Assembly (NCBI RefSeq): GCF_947504105.1
Contig: NZ_CANNGP010000019.1
Coordinates: 1-64,000 of the forward strand
From: an uncultured Tateyamaria sp.
GTDB taxonomy: Bacteria > Pseudomonadota > Alphaproteobacteria > Rhodobacterales > Rhodobacteraceae
Reading direction: 5' to 3'
DNA: 64,000 bases
Shown here: positions 17,493 through 27,089 of the stretch, in pieces
How positions within the stretch are numbered: the stretch's first letter is position 1
How the letters are laid out: each line of letters starts with the position of its first letter
The notes under the pieces: model-generated
The model's database searches: none
Seen by the model: only the letters and a program-made list of their open reading frames with translations
What the model was told of the DNA's origin: nothing
Program-made: the position numbers and the translations under genes

Positions 17493-18479
17493 ATGGCGGA
17501 CGGTGGAATGGATATCAACGCAAAACCAACCGAGGAAATCTCGGTCCGTGAAGTGTTCGGCATTGATACGGACATGGTGGTCAAAGGTTTTGCAGACCGG
17601 ACAGAACGCGTGCCCGAGTTGGACAGCACCTACAAGTTTGATCCCGACACCACGCTGGCGATCCTTGCAGGCTTTTCCCACAACCGGCGCGTGATGATCC
17701 AAGGCTATCACGGGACGGGCAAGTCAACGCATATCGAACAGGTGGCGTCGCGTCTGAACTGGCCTGCGGTGCGTGTGAACCTCGACAGCCACATTTCCCG
17801 GATCGACCTGATCGGCAAGGATGCCATCAAGTTGAAAGACGGCAAGCAAGTCACTGATTTCCAAGAAGGTATCTTGCCTTGGGCCTTGCGCAACCCAACC
17901 GCCATCGTATTCGACGAATACGACGCGGGCCGCGCCGACGTGATGTTCGTCATTCAGCGCGTTCTGGAGGTTGACGGCAAGCTGACGCTTCTGGACCAGA
18001 ACCAGGTGATCAACCCGCACCCCTATTTCCGCATCTTTGCGACAGCCAACACGGTCGGTCTGGGCGACACAACCGGCCTCTATCACGGCACGCAGCAGAT
18101 CAACCAAGGCCAGATGGACCGCTGGTCGCTGGTGGCGACGCTGAACTACCTGTCGATCGATGCTGAGACGGCGATCGTTCTGGCAAAGAACCCGCACTAC
18201 AACACGGCAGAGGGCCGCAAAACGGTCAAGCAGATGGTGACCGTCGCTGACCTGACCCGCACCGCTTTTATGAACGGCGACTTGTCGACCGTGATGTCGC
18301 CTCGGACGGTCATCTCCTGGGCACAGAACGCCGAAATTTTCCGCAACGTAGGCTATGCATTCCGCCTGTCCTTCCTGAACAAATGCGATGAGTTGGAGCG
18401 GCAGACAGTGGCCGAGTTCTATCAGCGTCTGTTCGACGAGGAATTGCCGGAAAGTGCGGCGAGTGTGAGCTTGGGATGA
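17493..18479 (+). CDS. cobS: Aerobic cobaltochelatase subunit CobS
   Basis: A 328-aa MoxR-like AAA+ ATPase that with CobT forms the chaperone-like ring driving cobalt insertion by CobN into hydrogenobyrinic acid a,c-diamide (aerobic B12 pathway). Walker A is [12 protein letters not shown] (about residue 70), Walker [17 protein letters not shown], and sensor residues lie in [20 protein letters not shown]. The length matches CobS of Pseudomonas denitrificans (332 aa). The start [18 protein letters not shown] has only a weak upstream AATTTGAG. It overlaps the next gene by 4 bases (ATGA) and is likely cotranscribed through to cobT. Confidence 0.97.
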   Translation: MADGGMDINAKPTEEISVREVFGIDTDMVVKGFADRTERVPELDSTYKFDPDTTLAILAGFSHNRRVMIQGYHGTGKSTHIEQVASRLNWPAVRVNLDSHISRIDLIGKDAIKLKDGKQVTDFQEGILPWALRNPTAIVFDEYDAGRADVMFVIQRVLEVDGKLTLLDQNQVINPHPYFRIFATANTVGLGDTTGLYHGTQQINQGQMDRWSLVATLNYLSIDAETAIVLAKNPHYNTAEGRKTVKQMVTVADLTRTAFMNGDLSTVMSPRTVISWAQNAEIFRNVGYAFRLSFLNKCDELERQTVAEFYQRLFDEELPESAASVSLG

Positions 18480-18778
18480 GGTCGGTGCAGATTGCAGCTG
18501 TTGCTTGTGTTACAACGCTAGCGCCACCTGCTCATGCCATCACAGCGCTTGGTTGGATTGAGAGTTGCATAGCCCTCTATGAGACCGCCGAAACCACCGA
18601 CAAGGATCTCGCCGCTTCGTACAAAAACAGCGCAGACTTGCTTGGAAAGGCTGCACTCGGACTCCGCTCAGAATATGGCGCTGGAATCGTTTCTTTGCTC
18701 ACTGTTCCATCGGAACCAATGACGGAGCCAGAGACTGTCACGGACTGTGCCACAGCGTTGTCTGGGCGGGGACCGTAA
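18476..18778 (+). CDS. Small secreted protein between cobS and cobT
   Basis: A 100-aa protein of unknown family. Residues 1-22 form a Sec signal peptide ([19 protein letters not shown] with an AHA cleavage site), so it is likely periplasmic. The mature part has two Cys (ESCIALYE and VTDCATAL), possibly a disulphide. It overlaps cobS by 4 bases and is followed 2 bases later by the racemase-fold gene, so it is inside the cob transcription unit. A periplasmic product in a cobalt-insertion operon is unexplained. Confidence 0.6.
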   Translation: MRSVQIAAVACVTTLAPPAHAITALGWIESCIALYETAETTDKDLAASYKNSADLLGKAALGLRSEYGAGIVSLLTVPSEPMTEPETVTDCATALSGRGP

Positions 18779-18780
18779 CG

Positions 18781-19482
18781 ATGCACATCGGTCTGATCGG
18801 TGGGATTGGTCCGGCCGCGACCATTTCGTATTACCAGCGCTTGACCGATGCCATGCGTGCGCTGGCTGCACCTTTGGAACTGACCATCGTCAATACCGAA
18901 GCCTCGACCTTGTTAGCTAACAATTTAGCCGGGGATACGGCGGCGCAGGCGTGGATTTACGCTGGCCTCATCGAACGGCTGAAGGCGGCCGGTGCCGAGT
19001 GCGCGGCCATCACGTCGCTGGGCGGACATTTCTGTTTTGACGAGACTGTTGCGCTGTCAACATTGCCTTTGGTCAGCGCGGTAAGCCCACTTGATGCATT
19101 CTTTGCCGCGAATGGCTTTGGAACGGTGGGATTGCTTGGAACGGGCGTCGTCATGTGTACGCAGTTGTATGGCCAGCTTGAACGCACCAAGGCCGTTACG
19201 CCGCAAGATATCGACGGAGTTGGAACGGCCTACACCGACATGGCCTTGGCTGGTGCCTGCACAGACGAGCAACGCGCCTTTTTCACCGAAGAAGGGCGCA
19301 AACTGGTCAATGCGGGGGCACAAGCTGTTGTGTTGGCTGGCACCGATCTCAACCTTGCTTTTGATGGGCGCGACGTGGGCTATGAAGTCATCGACGCGCT
19401 TGATATCCATGTGGATGTGCTGGTTGCCCTCGCGACCGGGCGCGCCACCCTGTCTGACCATTCCGTAGGCGGTTCTGCATGA
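18781..19482 (+). CDS. Aspartate/glutamate racemase-fold protein lacking the catalytic cysteines
   Basis: A 233-aa protein with the Asp/Glu/hydantoin racemase fold. It opens [20 protein letters not shown], like aspartate racemases (GxxGGxGPxAT). The two catalytic Cys are missing: where the family has a CNTAH-type motif it reads TSLGGHF (Ser79), and where it has a GCTE-type motif it reads LAGTDLNL (Gly187). Cys85 lies in the sequence HFC but is not at the usual position. So it is unlikely to be a normal two-base racemase and may have another enzymatic or binding role. It overlaps cobT by 4 bases (ATGA). Confidence 0.8.
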   Translation: MHIGLIGGIGPAATISYYQRLTDAMRALAAPLELTIVNTEASTLLANNLAGDTAAQAWIYAGLIERLKAAGAECAAITSLGGHFCFDETVALSTLPLVSAVSPLDAFFAANGFGTVGLLGTGVVMCTQLYGQLERTKAVTPQDIDGVGTAYTDMALAGACTDEQRAFFTEEGRKLVNAGAQAVVLAGTDLNLAFDGRDVGYEVIDALDIHVDVLVALATGRATLSDHSVGGSA

Positions 19483-21356
19483 GCACCCAAAACGACAACC
19501 CCGCCGATCCGTTCAAAAAGGCCCTCGCCGAGGCCACCAAGGTCATGGCGAATGATCCTGAGTTGAACGTCTCTTACTCTGTCGATCCGGCGGGTGTGTC
19601 GGGCGATTCCATGCGCTTGCCACAGGTTTCCCGTCGTATGACCCGTGAAGAGGTGTTGCTGGCCCGTGGGACTGCCGATGCTTTGGCCTTGCACCGCCGC
19701 TATCACAATGGGCAGACCCACGCCCGGTATTCACCTCAGGGCGAGATGGCACGCGATCTATACGAAGCCATGGAAACTGCCCGATGCGAGGCGATGGGTG
19801 CGCGGGACATGCCGGGCACTGCAGGAAACATTGATGCCAAGATTACCAATGAAGCCCTGCGCAAAGGCTATGACCAGTGCAAGCAGGCCTCTGACGTGCC
19901 GCTTGCTGCCGCTGCGGGCTATCTGGTGCGTCATCTGGCGACCGGGCGTGATCTGCCCGCCGGTGCCGAAAACGCGATGGAGCTGTGGCGCGGGTTCATT
20001 GAGGATCAGGCCGGTGGGACGCTGGAAAATCTCGACAACATCCTCGACGATCAGGCCGCTTTTGCGAAATTCGCGCGGCAGGTGATCACCGATCTGGGCT
20101 ATGGCGATCAGCTGGGGGATGACCCCGACCAGCTCGACGACGATATGGAAGACGAGGCCGAGGAAGGCCAGGAAGAGGATCAGGAACCCGACAGCACCGG
20201 CCAGGACGATCAGGACGAGGAAAACGCCGAAGGCACGCCTGAAAGCTCGCAGGACGAGACGCAGGATGCGTCAGAGGCCCAGGTCTCCATGGATGACATG
20301 GCCGATCAGGAGATGGGAGAAGAGGCGGAAATGCCCGAGGGTGAGGCCCCGCTTGAGCCCCCCGCTCCGCAGCCCGTGTCCGAGGCTGATCCGGACTATC
20401 AGGTCTATCTGGATGCCCATGACGAGGAGATCGGGGCCGAGGACCTGGCCGAACCGGTCGAGTTGGAGCGGCTGCGTGCCTATCTGGATCAGCAATTGGA
20501 GCCTTTGAAGGGCGCCGTGAGCCGTCTGGCCAACAAGTTGCAGCGGCGTTTGCAGGCGCAACAGAACCGCAGTTGGGAGTTCGACCGCGAGGAGGGGATT
20601 CTGGACGCCGGGCGTCTGGCGCGCGTGGTGGCGAACCCGACGACGCCGCTGTCCTTCAAGGTCGAGAAGGACACCGAGTTCCGCGACACCGTCGTGACCT
20701 TGCTGTTGGACAACTCAGGCTCCATGCGTGGGCGTCCGATTTCGATTGCGGCCATCTGTGCCGACGTTCTGGCGCGCACGCTTGAGCGGTGCAATGTGAA
20801 GGTTGAGATCCTAGGCTTCACCACCCGTGCGTGGAAAGGCGGGTTGGCCCGCGAGGCGTGGTTGAACGATGGACGTCCGAGCCAACCGGGGCGGCTGAAT
20901 GATCTGCGCCACACCATCTATAAATCCGCCGACGCGCCATGGCGGCGGACGCGGCCCAATCTTGGGCTGATGATGAAGGAAGGGTTGCTCAAGGAAAACA
21001 TCGATGGTGAGGCGCTGGAATGGGCGCATCGCCGGATGGTAAACCGTCCCGAAGCGCGCAAGATCCTGATGGTGATTTCCGATGGGGCCCCTGTTGACGA
21101 CAGCACCCTGTCCGTGAACCCGGCCAACTATCTGGAGAAACACCTGCGCGATGTGATCGCAATGGTGGAGCGCAAAAGGGCTGTGGAACTGTTGGCCATC
21201 GGGATCGGGCACGATGTAACCCGGTACTATGACCGCGCGGTAACCATCACGGATGTGGAACAGCTGGCAGGCGCCATGACAGAGCAATTGGCAGCCCTGT
21301 TTGACAGTGACCCGAGGGCGCGGGCGCGCGTCATGGGCATGCGACGCGCCAGCTGA
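19479..21356 (+). CDS. cobT: Aerobic cobaltochelatase subunit CobT
   Basis: A 625-aa partner of CobS. The N-terminal region is followed by a long acidic segment (about residues 210-320, rich in Asp, Glu and Gln) and a C-terminal von Willebrand A domain with the MIDAS motif [15 protein letters not shown] and [15 protein letters not shown]. The acidic linker and VWA domain are typical of CobT and resemble BchD of magnesium chelatase. It forms a two-tiered ring with CobS. It is translationally coupled to the racemase-fold gene by an ATGA overlap. CobN is not in the window. Confidence 0.97.
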   Translation: MSTQNDNPADPFKKALAEATKVMANDPELNVSYSVDPAGVSGDSMRLPQVSRRMTREEVLLARGTADALALHRRYHNGQTHARYSPQGEMARDLYEAMETARCEAMGARDMPGTAGNIDAKITNEALRKGYDQCKQASDVPLAAAAGYLVRHLATGRDLPAGAENAMELWRGFIEDQAGGTLENLDNILDDQAAFAKFARQVITDLGYGDQLGDDPDQLDDDMEDEAEEGQEEDQEPDSTGQDDQDEENAEGTPESSQDETQDASEAQVSMDDMADQEMGEEAEMPEGEAPLEPPAPQPVSEADPDYQVYLDAHDEEIGAEDLAEPVELERLRAYLDQQLEPLKGAVSRLANKLQRRLQAQQNRSWEFDREEGILDAGRLARVVANPTTPLSFKVEKDTEFRDTVVTLLLDNSGSMRGRPISIAAICADVLARTLERCNVKVEILGFTTRAWKGGLAREAWLNDGRPSQPGRLNDLRHTIYKSADAPWRRTRPNLGLMMKEGLLKENIDGEALEWAHRRMVNRPEARKILMVISDGAPVDDSTLSVNPANYLEKHLRDVIAMVERKRAVELLAIGIGHDVTRYYDRAVTITDVEQLAGAMTEQLAALFDSDPRARARVMGMRRAS

Positions 21357-21402
21357 GATCGGCCCTTCGGGGAGAGTTTATCGGGCAAGATGAAGGTGGA
21401 TC

Positions 21403-23193
21403 ATGTTTCAGAGCTTTGAAGTTACCGCACGCCCTGAACAAGGTCCTCCCCGGCTGGCGGCCCTGCGTGCTGAGCTGGAGGTCGAGGAGCTGGACGGGTT
21501 TCTGGTCCCCCGTGCCGACGCGCATCAGGGCGAGTATGTCTCGGCCCGGGACGAGCGTCTGGCATGGTTGACCGGCTTTACCGGATCAGCTGGATTTTGT
21601 GCAGTACTGCGCGATGTTGCCGGTGTATTCATCGACGGGCGCTATCGTACGCAAGTGAAGGCACAGGTGGCCGATGTCTACACACCGGTGCCATGGCCCG
21701 AAATCTCGCTGGCCGAATGGCTGAAGGAACAGATGCCCAACGGTGGCCGTGTCGGTTTCGATCCTTGGCTGCACACCTCGGGACAGATCGAGAAGGCCGA
21801 AAACCGTTTGAAAGGCAGCGGTATCGCATTGGTGCAATGCGCCAACCTCGTCGACCGGGTGTGGAAAGAGCAACCGGGACCGGCAGCGGAACCGGCCAAG
21901 GCGCACCCGCTTGAATTCGCAGGGGAAAGTCATCGTGAAAAGCGCGCAAGGCTTGCCGAGGCGTTGACAAAGGCCGGTGCTGCATCTGCCGTCATCACGT
22001 TGCCCGACAGCTTGTGCTGGTTGTTGAATATCCGTGGCTCAGACATCCCGCGCAATCCGATTGCACAAGGTTTTGCAGTGCTGCACGCATCAGGCGCCGT
22101 GGATCTGTTTATGGACCCAACCAAGCTGAGCGAGGTTCAGGACCATCTTGGCGACGATGTGATGTGTCATGTTCCAGCCGCGTTTCTGGATGCACTATCT
22201 GGGCTGGAAGGTACTGTTCTTCTCGATAAGTCCTCGGTTCCGGTGATCGTGGCCGACGTCATCGGTGACCGAGTGCAGTGGGGGGATGACCCCTGCGCCC
22301 TACCCAAGGCCTGCAAGAACGCCGCCGAGATCGCGGGGACGGCAGAAGCGCATTTGCGTGACGGGGCCGCTATCGTCGAATTGTTGGCGTGGTTGGATCG
22401 CCAACAGCCCGGGTCGGTGCAAGAGACGCAGGTCGTCACCCAGCTTGAGACTTTTCGCCGTCGGGACAATGCCCTGCAGGATATCAGTTTCGAAACCATC
22501 GCTGGCACGGGGCCAAACGGTGCCATCATGCACTACCGCGTCACGGAAGAGACGGACCGCACGCTCGAAGACGGCCAGTTGATCGTTCTGGACAGCGGTG
22601 GGCAATACCTTGATGGAACGACGGACATCACGCGAACCATTCCCATCGGTACCCCACCCGAAGAGGCGCGCGCTGCCTTTACCCGCGTCTTGCTGGGCAT
22701 GATCGGGATGTCGCGGCTGATCTGGCCGGTTGGACTGGCGGGACGGGATATCGAGGCAATCGGTCGTGCACCTTTGTGGTACGCGCACCAGGATTTTGAT
22801 CATGGGCTGGGCCATGGTGTCGGTGCTTATCTGTCGGTCCATGAGGGGCCGCAGCGGCTGAGCCGTTTAAGCACGGTGCCGCTGAAACCCGGCATGATCC
22901 TGTCGAATGAGCCGGGGTACTACCGCGAAGGCGGCTTCGGCATCCGTATCGAAAACCTGATCGTTGTGCAGAAGGCCGAGTGCCCACCCGGCGGCGATGC
23001 ACATCGCGAGATGCTGAGCTGGCGTACACTGACCTTTGCACCCATTGATCGCCGACTGATCATTGCAGACATGTTGGACGCGACGTCACGCGCGTGGCTG
23101 AACGCCTATCACGCTGAAACACTTGATAAAATTGGCCCACGCGTCTCGGATGATGCGCGCGAATGGCTGATGCAGGCCTGCGCACCGCTGTAA
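21403..23193 (+). CDS. Xaa-Pro aminopeptidase (M24 family)
   Basis: A 596-aa enzyme that removes N-terminal residues preceding proline. There are two creatinase-like N-terminal domains (DGFLVPRADAHQGEYV, RLAWLTGFTGSAGF) and a C-terminal pita-bread domain. The metal ligands are visible in VLDSGGQYLDGTTDITRT (two Asp), HGVGAYLSVHEGPQ (His), LSNEPGYYREGGFGIRIENL (Glu, Glu). The three-domain length is that of the eukaryotic-like cytosolic aminopeptidase P group. It starts 46 bases after cobT and may be read from the same transcript, though it has no link to B12. Confidence 0.94.
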   Translation: MFQSFEVTARPEQGPPRLAALRAELEVEELDGFLVPRADAHQGEYVSARDERLAWLTGFTGSAGFCAVLRDVAGVFIDGRYRTQVKAQVADVYTPVPWPEISLAEWLKEQMPNGGRVGFDPWLHTSGQIEKAENRLKGSGIALVQCANLVDRVWKEQPGPAAEPAKAHPLEFAGESHREKRARLAEALTKAGAASAVITLPDSLCWLLNIRGSDIPRNPIAQGFAVLHASGAVDLFMDPTKLSEVQDHLGDDVMCHVPAAFLDALSGLEGTVLLDKSSVPVIVADVIGDRVQWGDDPCALPKACKNAAEIAGTAEAHLRDGAAIVELLAWLDRQQPGSVQETQVVTQLETFRRRDNALQDISFETIAGTGPNGAIMHYRVTEETDRTLEDGQLIVLDSGGQYLDGTTDITRTIPIGTPPEEARAAFTRVLLGMIGMSRLIWPVGLAGRDIEAIGRAPLWYAHQDFDHGLGHGVGAYLSVHEGPQRLSRLSTVPLKPGMILSNEPGYYREGGFGIRIENLIVVQKAECPPGGDAHREMLSWRTLTFAPIDRRLIIADMLDATSRAWLNAYHAETLDKIGPRVSDDAREWLMQACAPL

Positions 23194-23268
23194 GTCTGGC
23201 CCACGTTTCATTCATCTGTTACACCGGCCCTTCATCACTGCAAAACACTCACGACAGGAGGCTCAGGC

Positions 23269-23613
23269 ATGGCTGATCACATCACGATCCGCAAAGCACC
23301 CGGCACATGGACGGTACGTGCAGGGGGCGCGGTTCTGGGCGAAAGCAGCAATGCGCTGGAGCTGAGCGAGGGTGACTATCCTGCCGTCATCTATTTCCCG
23401 CGCAACGACATCGCCATGGCCTTTCTTGATCGCACGGACAAGGCCAGCCATTGCCCACACAAGGGCGACGCCAACTACTTTTCAGTGGTGACAAAATCAC
23501 AGACATTGGCCAATGCCGTCTGGACATATGAGGACCCGAAGAACCCTGTCGCCCGCGTCAAGGATCATCTTGCCTTCTATGTGGGTGATGGGATCACTGT
23601 CGAGCAGATCTGA
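23269..23613 (+). CDS. DUF427 domain protein
   Basis: A 114-aa single DUF427 domain. It shows RKAPGTWTVRAGGAVLGES, YPAVIYFPRNDIAMAFLDRT, the SHCPHKGDANYF motif (Cys and His) and VWTYEDPKNPVARVKDHLAF near the end. The family has a beta-sandwich fold and no established function. An AGGAGG motif precedes the ATG by 9 bases. The stop is 1 base from the stop of the convergent CLC gene. Confidence 0.92.
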   Translation: MADHITIRKAPGTWTVRAGGAVLGESSNALELSEGDYPAVIYFPRNDIAMAFLDRTDKASHCPHKGDANYFSVVTKSQTLANAVWTYEDPKNPVARVKDHLAFYVGDGITVEQI

Positions 23614-23614
23614 T

Positions 23615-25303
23615 CTAGCTGTGCTCTTCGGCTGCTGTGGCGGCAAGGGCGCGGTTATAGGCTTTGAGAGCATCGACATGGAACAACGCGCCGCGCAGTT
23701 CGGGGGCCGCGTTTTCGCCCGTCAGCGTGACCACGGGAACGAAGGGTACCATCGTACGATCAAAGATCGGTAGCGCAGCTTCGAGCGTGGCGTTTTCATC
23801 TACATATATCCCCTCGGTGATCATCTCCCAGCAGCGTGCTTCATCCGCCATGCGGGGATCGTCAGGCTTGCGCATAACCGACCCCACCCGGAACATCGCC
23901 AACAGATAGGCTTGCGGTCCGGCGGCGAGATGCACATTTCGTCGTTCAAGCTGGGTCAGGAAAAAGGACCGGTCCACCAGGCGGGATGACAGTGCGGTTG
24001 ACATCGACACCGCCACCATCACTGCAAGCCCGGTTTGCCAGTCGCCCGTCAATTCGAACACGATCAGCGTAGTAGAGATCGGAGCGCCCAGCACGGCCGC
24101 GGCCACCGCGCCCATTCCAGCCAACGCATACAATGTGACGGACCCCGAGACATCCGGGAAGATGCTTGTCGCCACCAAACCAAAGCTGAGCCCCGTCAGC
24201 GCCCCAATCATCAGCGAGGGGGAAAAGACACCGCCCCCCATGCGCCCGGCCATGGTGATCGCAACCGCCGCAGTCTTCATTACGATAAACACCATGACTT
24301 CGTTGAGGGCCAATTGCCCAGTCAGAGCCATGGACGTGGTTTCGTACCCAACCCCGATGATGTGGGGGTAGAAGATCGCCATACCTCCCAACAACGCGCC
24401 TGCCATCGTCGGGCGCAGCCAGCGGGGCAACTCGGTGCGCTGTTGAAATTGAGAGGCCATGTCATCCGTCCAGAAAATGGACCGCATCAACACGACGGCC
24501 ACGAGACCGCACATCAGACCCAGCAGCAGGAAGGCTGGCAGCTCTCGATAGAACACAAGTTCATTGGTGTCCGGCAGCCGGAATTCGGTCACGTCGCCAA
24601 ATTCAAGCCGGTTGATGACTGTGCCTGCAACCGACGCGATGACGATGGGGGCAAAAGCGTGCACGGCAAAGTGGCGCAAGACCACCTCGAGTGCAAAGAG
24701 GGCCCCTGCAATGGGCGCGTTGAAGCTGGCAGAGACGGCTGCCGCCACCGCACAACCAAGCAGGTCGCGCCCGGTCACCCCGTCCGCCTTGATCCAGCGG
24801 CACACCTTGGTCGATATGACCGCGGCGATGTGCACCACCGGTCCCTCTCGGCCCGTCGAGCCGCCTGTGGACAGGGTGATAAAGCTGGCGAAGGCTGAGG
24901 CCACCCCGGCCCGCGTGCTCACGCGACCGTCTCTCAGGGCAGCCCCTTCGATCACGTCGGCAACGCTGCGGGCAACCCCGTCGCGGGTGAAGTTATGCAG
25001 GATCAGGCCGGTGATGAGTCCGCCAACGATCGGAATGATCAGAATCCAGTACCATGGCAAGGAGGATGCAAAACTGTGCAGGTATTGCACATCCTCCGTG
25101 CCGTATAGAAATGCCTGAAGCGCCTCGATCCCCTTACGGAAGAGCAACGCGGCGAACCCCGCGGCGATCCCGATCGCGAGCGCGATGAACCAGAACTGGA
25201 CCTGGCTGGGACCGCGGTGGCGCAGCACGTGCCAACCATCCTTGCACGCGGTCGCCGCGTGAGCGAATTGCTGGGACAGAACAGATCGGTTGGGAGCGGA
25301 CAT
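23615..25303 (-). CDS. CLC-type chloride channel with C-terminal CBS region
   Basis: A 562-aa membrane protein of the CLC family with about ten or more helices. The selectivity and gating motif GGSTGREGPVVH has the gating Glu153, and GGGVFSPSLMIGA is the helix-N motif. At the position of the internal proton glutamate (Glu203 of E. coli ClcA) the sequence FNAPIAGALFALEVVLRHF has Val207. Val is the residue found in CLC channels, so passive chloride conduction is predicted rather than H+/Cl- exchange. The C-terminal 100 residues resemble a CBS pair. The first helix lacks a perfect GSGIP motif (FTRDGVARSVADV instead). It is probably monocistronic. Confidence 0.92.
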   Translation of the reverse strand: MSAPNRSVLSQQFAHAATACKDGWHVLRHRGPSQVQFWFIALAIGIAAGFAALLFRKGIEALQAFLYGTEDVQYLHSFASSLPWYWILIIPIVGGLITGLILHNFTRDGVARSVADVIEGAALRDGRVSTRAGVASAFASFITLSTGGSTGREGPVVHIAAVISTKVCRWIKADGVTGRDLLGCAVAAAVSASFNAPIAGALFALEVVLRHFAVHAFAPIVIASVAGTVINRLEFGDVTEFRLPDTNELVFYRELPAFLLLGLMCGLVAVVLMRSIFWTDDMASQFQQRTELPRWLRPTMAGALLGGMAIFYPHIIGVGYETTSMALTGQLALNEVMVFIVMKTAAVAITMAGRMGGGVFSPSLMIGALTGLSFGLVATSIFPDVSGSVTLYALAGMGAVAAAVLGAPISTTLIVFELTGDWQTGLAVMVAVSMSTALSSRLVDRSFFLTQLERRNVHLAAGPQAYLLAMFRVGSVMRKPDDPRMADEARCWEMITEGIYVDENATLEAALPIFDRTMVPFVPVVTLTGENAAPELRGALFHVDALKAYNRALAATAAEEHS

Positions 25304-25399
25304 GAGGTCGGGCTACAATGATACTTGACCCTTCGAGGGTTACGCCCTTTGCTGCGCCTGCGAAAGCCCCCGCGATGTCACAGAGCGAAGACTGTGGCC

Positions 25400-27049
25400 C
25401 TAACCGCTCAGCAAGGCGCGGGCGGCGCCGCGCGCTTCGTCGGTGATGGTGTCACCCGCTAGCATACGCGCGATCTCGTCCACCCGCTCTGGCGCGGCAA
25501 GCGGTACGACTTGCGAGGTAGTCATGCCTTGCGACACTTGCTTTTCCACACGCCAATGATGGGCACCAAGGGCGGCGACTTGGGGCGAGTGGGTGACGAC
25601 CAGCACTTGACCTGTCTCGGCAATCTGGCTGAGCCTGCGGCCCACAGCATCAGCGGTCGCTCCGCCCACCCCGCGGTCAATCTCGTCAAAGATCATGGTC
25701 AGGCCGGACTGTTCGCGCGTCAGGCACACCTTGAGCGCCAGAAGAAAGCGGCTGAGTTCGCCACCAGAGGCAATCTTGTTCAGGGGGCCAGACGGTGCCC
25801 CGGGGTTCGTTGCAACGGTAAAGGCCACTGAATCGCTGCCTTCCGGCCCGGGTTCATCAGCCGTGATCTGGGTTTCGAAAACCGCCCGCTCCATCTTGAG
25901 CGGGGCCAGTTCCACCATCACGGCTTTGTCCAGTGCCTTGGCCGATTTGCGACGCGCCGCACCAAGCTTTTCAGAGGCCGTGTCGTAGGCTGCTTCAGCC
26001 TCGGCCACAACGGATCGCAAGCGCCCCAGATCGGCATCGCCTGCATCCAGCGCGGACAGCTTTTCGCGCAGCCCTGCCGCAAAGGTGGCCAGATCATCCG
26101 GGGCGACATCATGCTTGCGCGCAAGACCGCGAATAGCAAACAGCCGTTCTTCAGCATCCTCAAGCTCGGTTGGATTGAAGGTCAGATGATCCAATGCCGA
26201 TACGATACCGTCGGTCGCCTCGTCCAATTCGACCATCGCACGCGCCAGGGCTGCAAGTGGTGCATCAAGTTGCCCTTCGGCCTTGTCCGCCACCCCGTCA
26301 AGCCAACGGATCGCATCACTCATGGCCCCTTCGGCGCCGTCGTGACCCAGGATCTGATGCGCACGTTGCACATCTTCGCGAATACGTTCGGCCCCCTGCA
26401 TCAGACGGCGGCGGGTGTCGAGGTCGGCTTCCTCGCCCGGCTGTGGGTCAAGCGCATCCAGTTCAGCCACCGCATGGCGCAGAAACTCTTCCTCGTCGCG
26501 GATCGCGGCCATTGCCGCTTCGGCCTCGGCCATTGCCTTGCGCGCCTGCCCCATCGCCCGCCACGCCTTGCGTGTCTTGCCTCGCGCAGCTTCGAGGCCT
26601 GCAAATTCATCAAGGATCGCGCGGTGGCCACGCGGGTTCAGCAAGCCACGGTCGTCATGTTGGCCATGCAATTCGATCAGCGTGTCGGACAATGCGCGCA
26701 ACACCTCGCCCGAACAGCGGCGATCATTGACCCAGGCCGTCTTGCGCCCGTCCGCCGTGTTCACGCGGCGCAGGATCAATTCGTCATCCGCGGGCAGCCC
26801 CGCTTCGTCCAGTACCGCGCGTGCCGGATGATGATGGGGCAGATCAAACCAGGCCGTCACTTCGCCCTGGGCCGCTCCCTGACGCACCAGATCGGCGCGC
26901 CCGCGCCATCCCAGCACAAAGCCAAGGCTGTCGAGCAGGATGGATTTGCCCGCACCGGTTTCGCCAGTGAGCACGTTAAGGCCCGGCTGGAACTGCAATT
27001 CCAACCGGTCAATGATCAGCATGTCGGAAATATCCAACCCGCGCAGCAT
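25400..27049 (-). CDS. recN: DNA repair protein RecN
   Basis: A 549-aa SMC-like ATPase for double-strand break repair. Walker A is GETGAGKSILLDSLGFVLGW near residue 30. Two coiled-coil arms fill the middle. The C-terminal head has SGGELSRFLLALKVCL (signature) and MIFDEIDRGVGGATADAVGR (Walker B/D-loop). The length equals E. coli RecN (553 aa). The ATG at 27049 has GAGGG 7 bases upstream. It follows bamD by 40 bases and is probably in the same transcript. Confidence 0.97.
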   Translation of the reverse strand: MLRGLDISDMLIIDRLELQFQPGLNVLTGETGAGKSILLDSLGFVLGWRGRADLVRQGAAQGEVTAWFDLPHHHPARAVLDEAGLPADDELILRRVNTADGRKTAWVNDRRCSGEVLRALSDTLIELHGQHDDRGLLNPRGHRAILDEFAGLEAARGKTRKAWRAMGQARKAMAEAEAAMAAIRDEEEFLRHAVAELDALDPQPGEEADLDTRRRLMQGAERIREDVQRAHQILGHDGAEGAMSDAIRWLDGVADKAEGQLDAPLAALARAMVELDEATDGIVSALDHLTFNPTELEDAEERLFAIRGLARKHDVAPDDLATFAAGLREKLSALDAGDADLGRLRSVVAEAEAAYDTASEKLGAARRKSAKALDKAVMVELAPLKMERAVFETQITADEPGPEGSDSVAFTVATNPGAPSGPLNKIASGGELSRFLLALKVCLTREQSGLTMIFDEIDRGVGGATADAVGRRLSQIAETGQVLVVTHSPQVAALGAHHWRVEKQVSQGMTTSQVVPLAAPERVDEIARMLAGDTITDEARGAARALLSG

Positions 27050-27089
27050 CAACAGACCCTCACTAAGGGCGGCAAACCCCGCCTTTTGA

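Noticed and set aside
18781-19482. Glutamate racemase MurI for cell-wall D-Glu
   Set aside because: Both catalytic cysteines are absent and the gene lies with cobS and cobT, not with wall genes.
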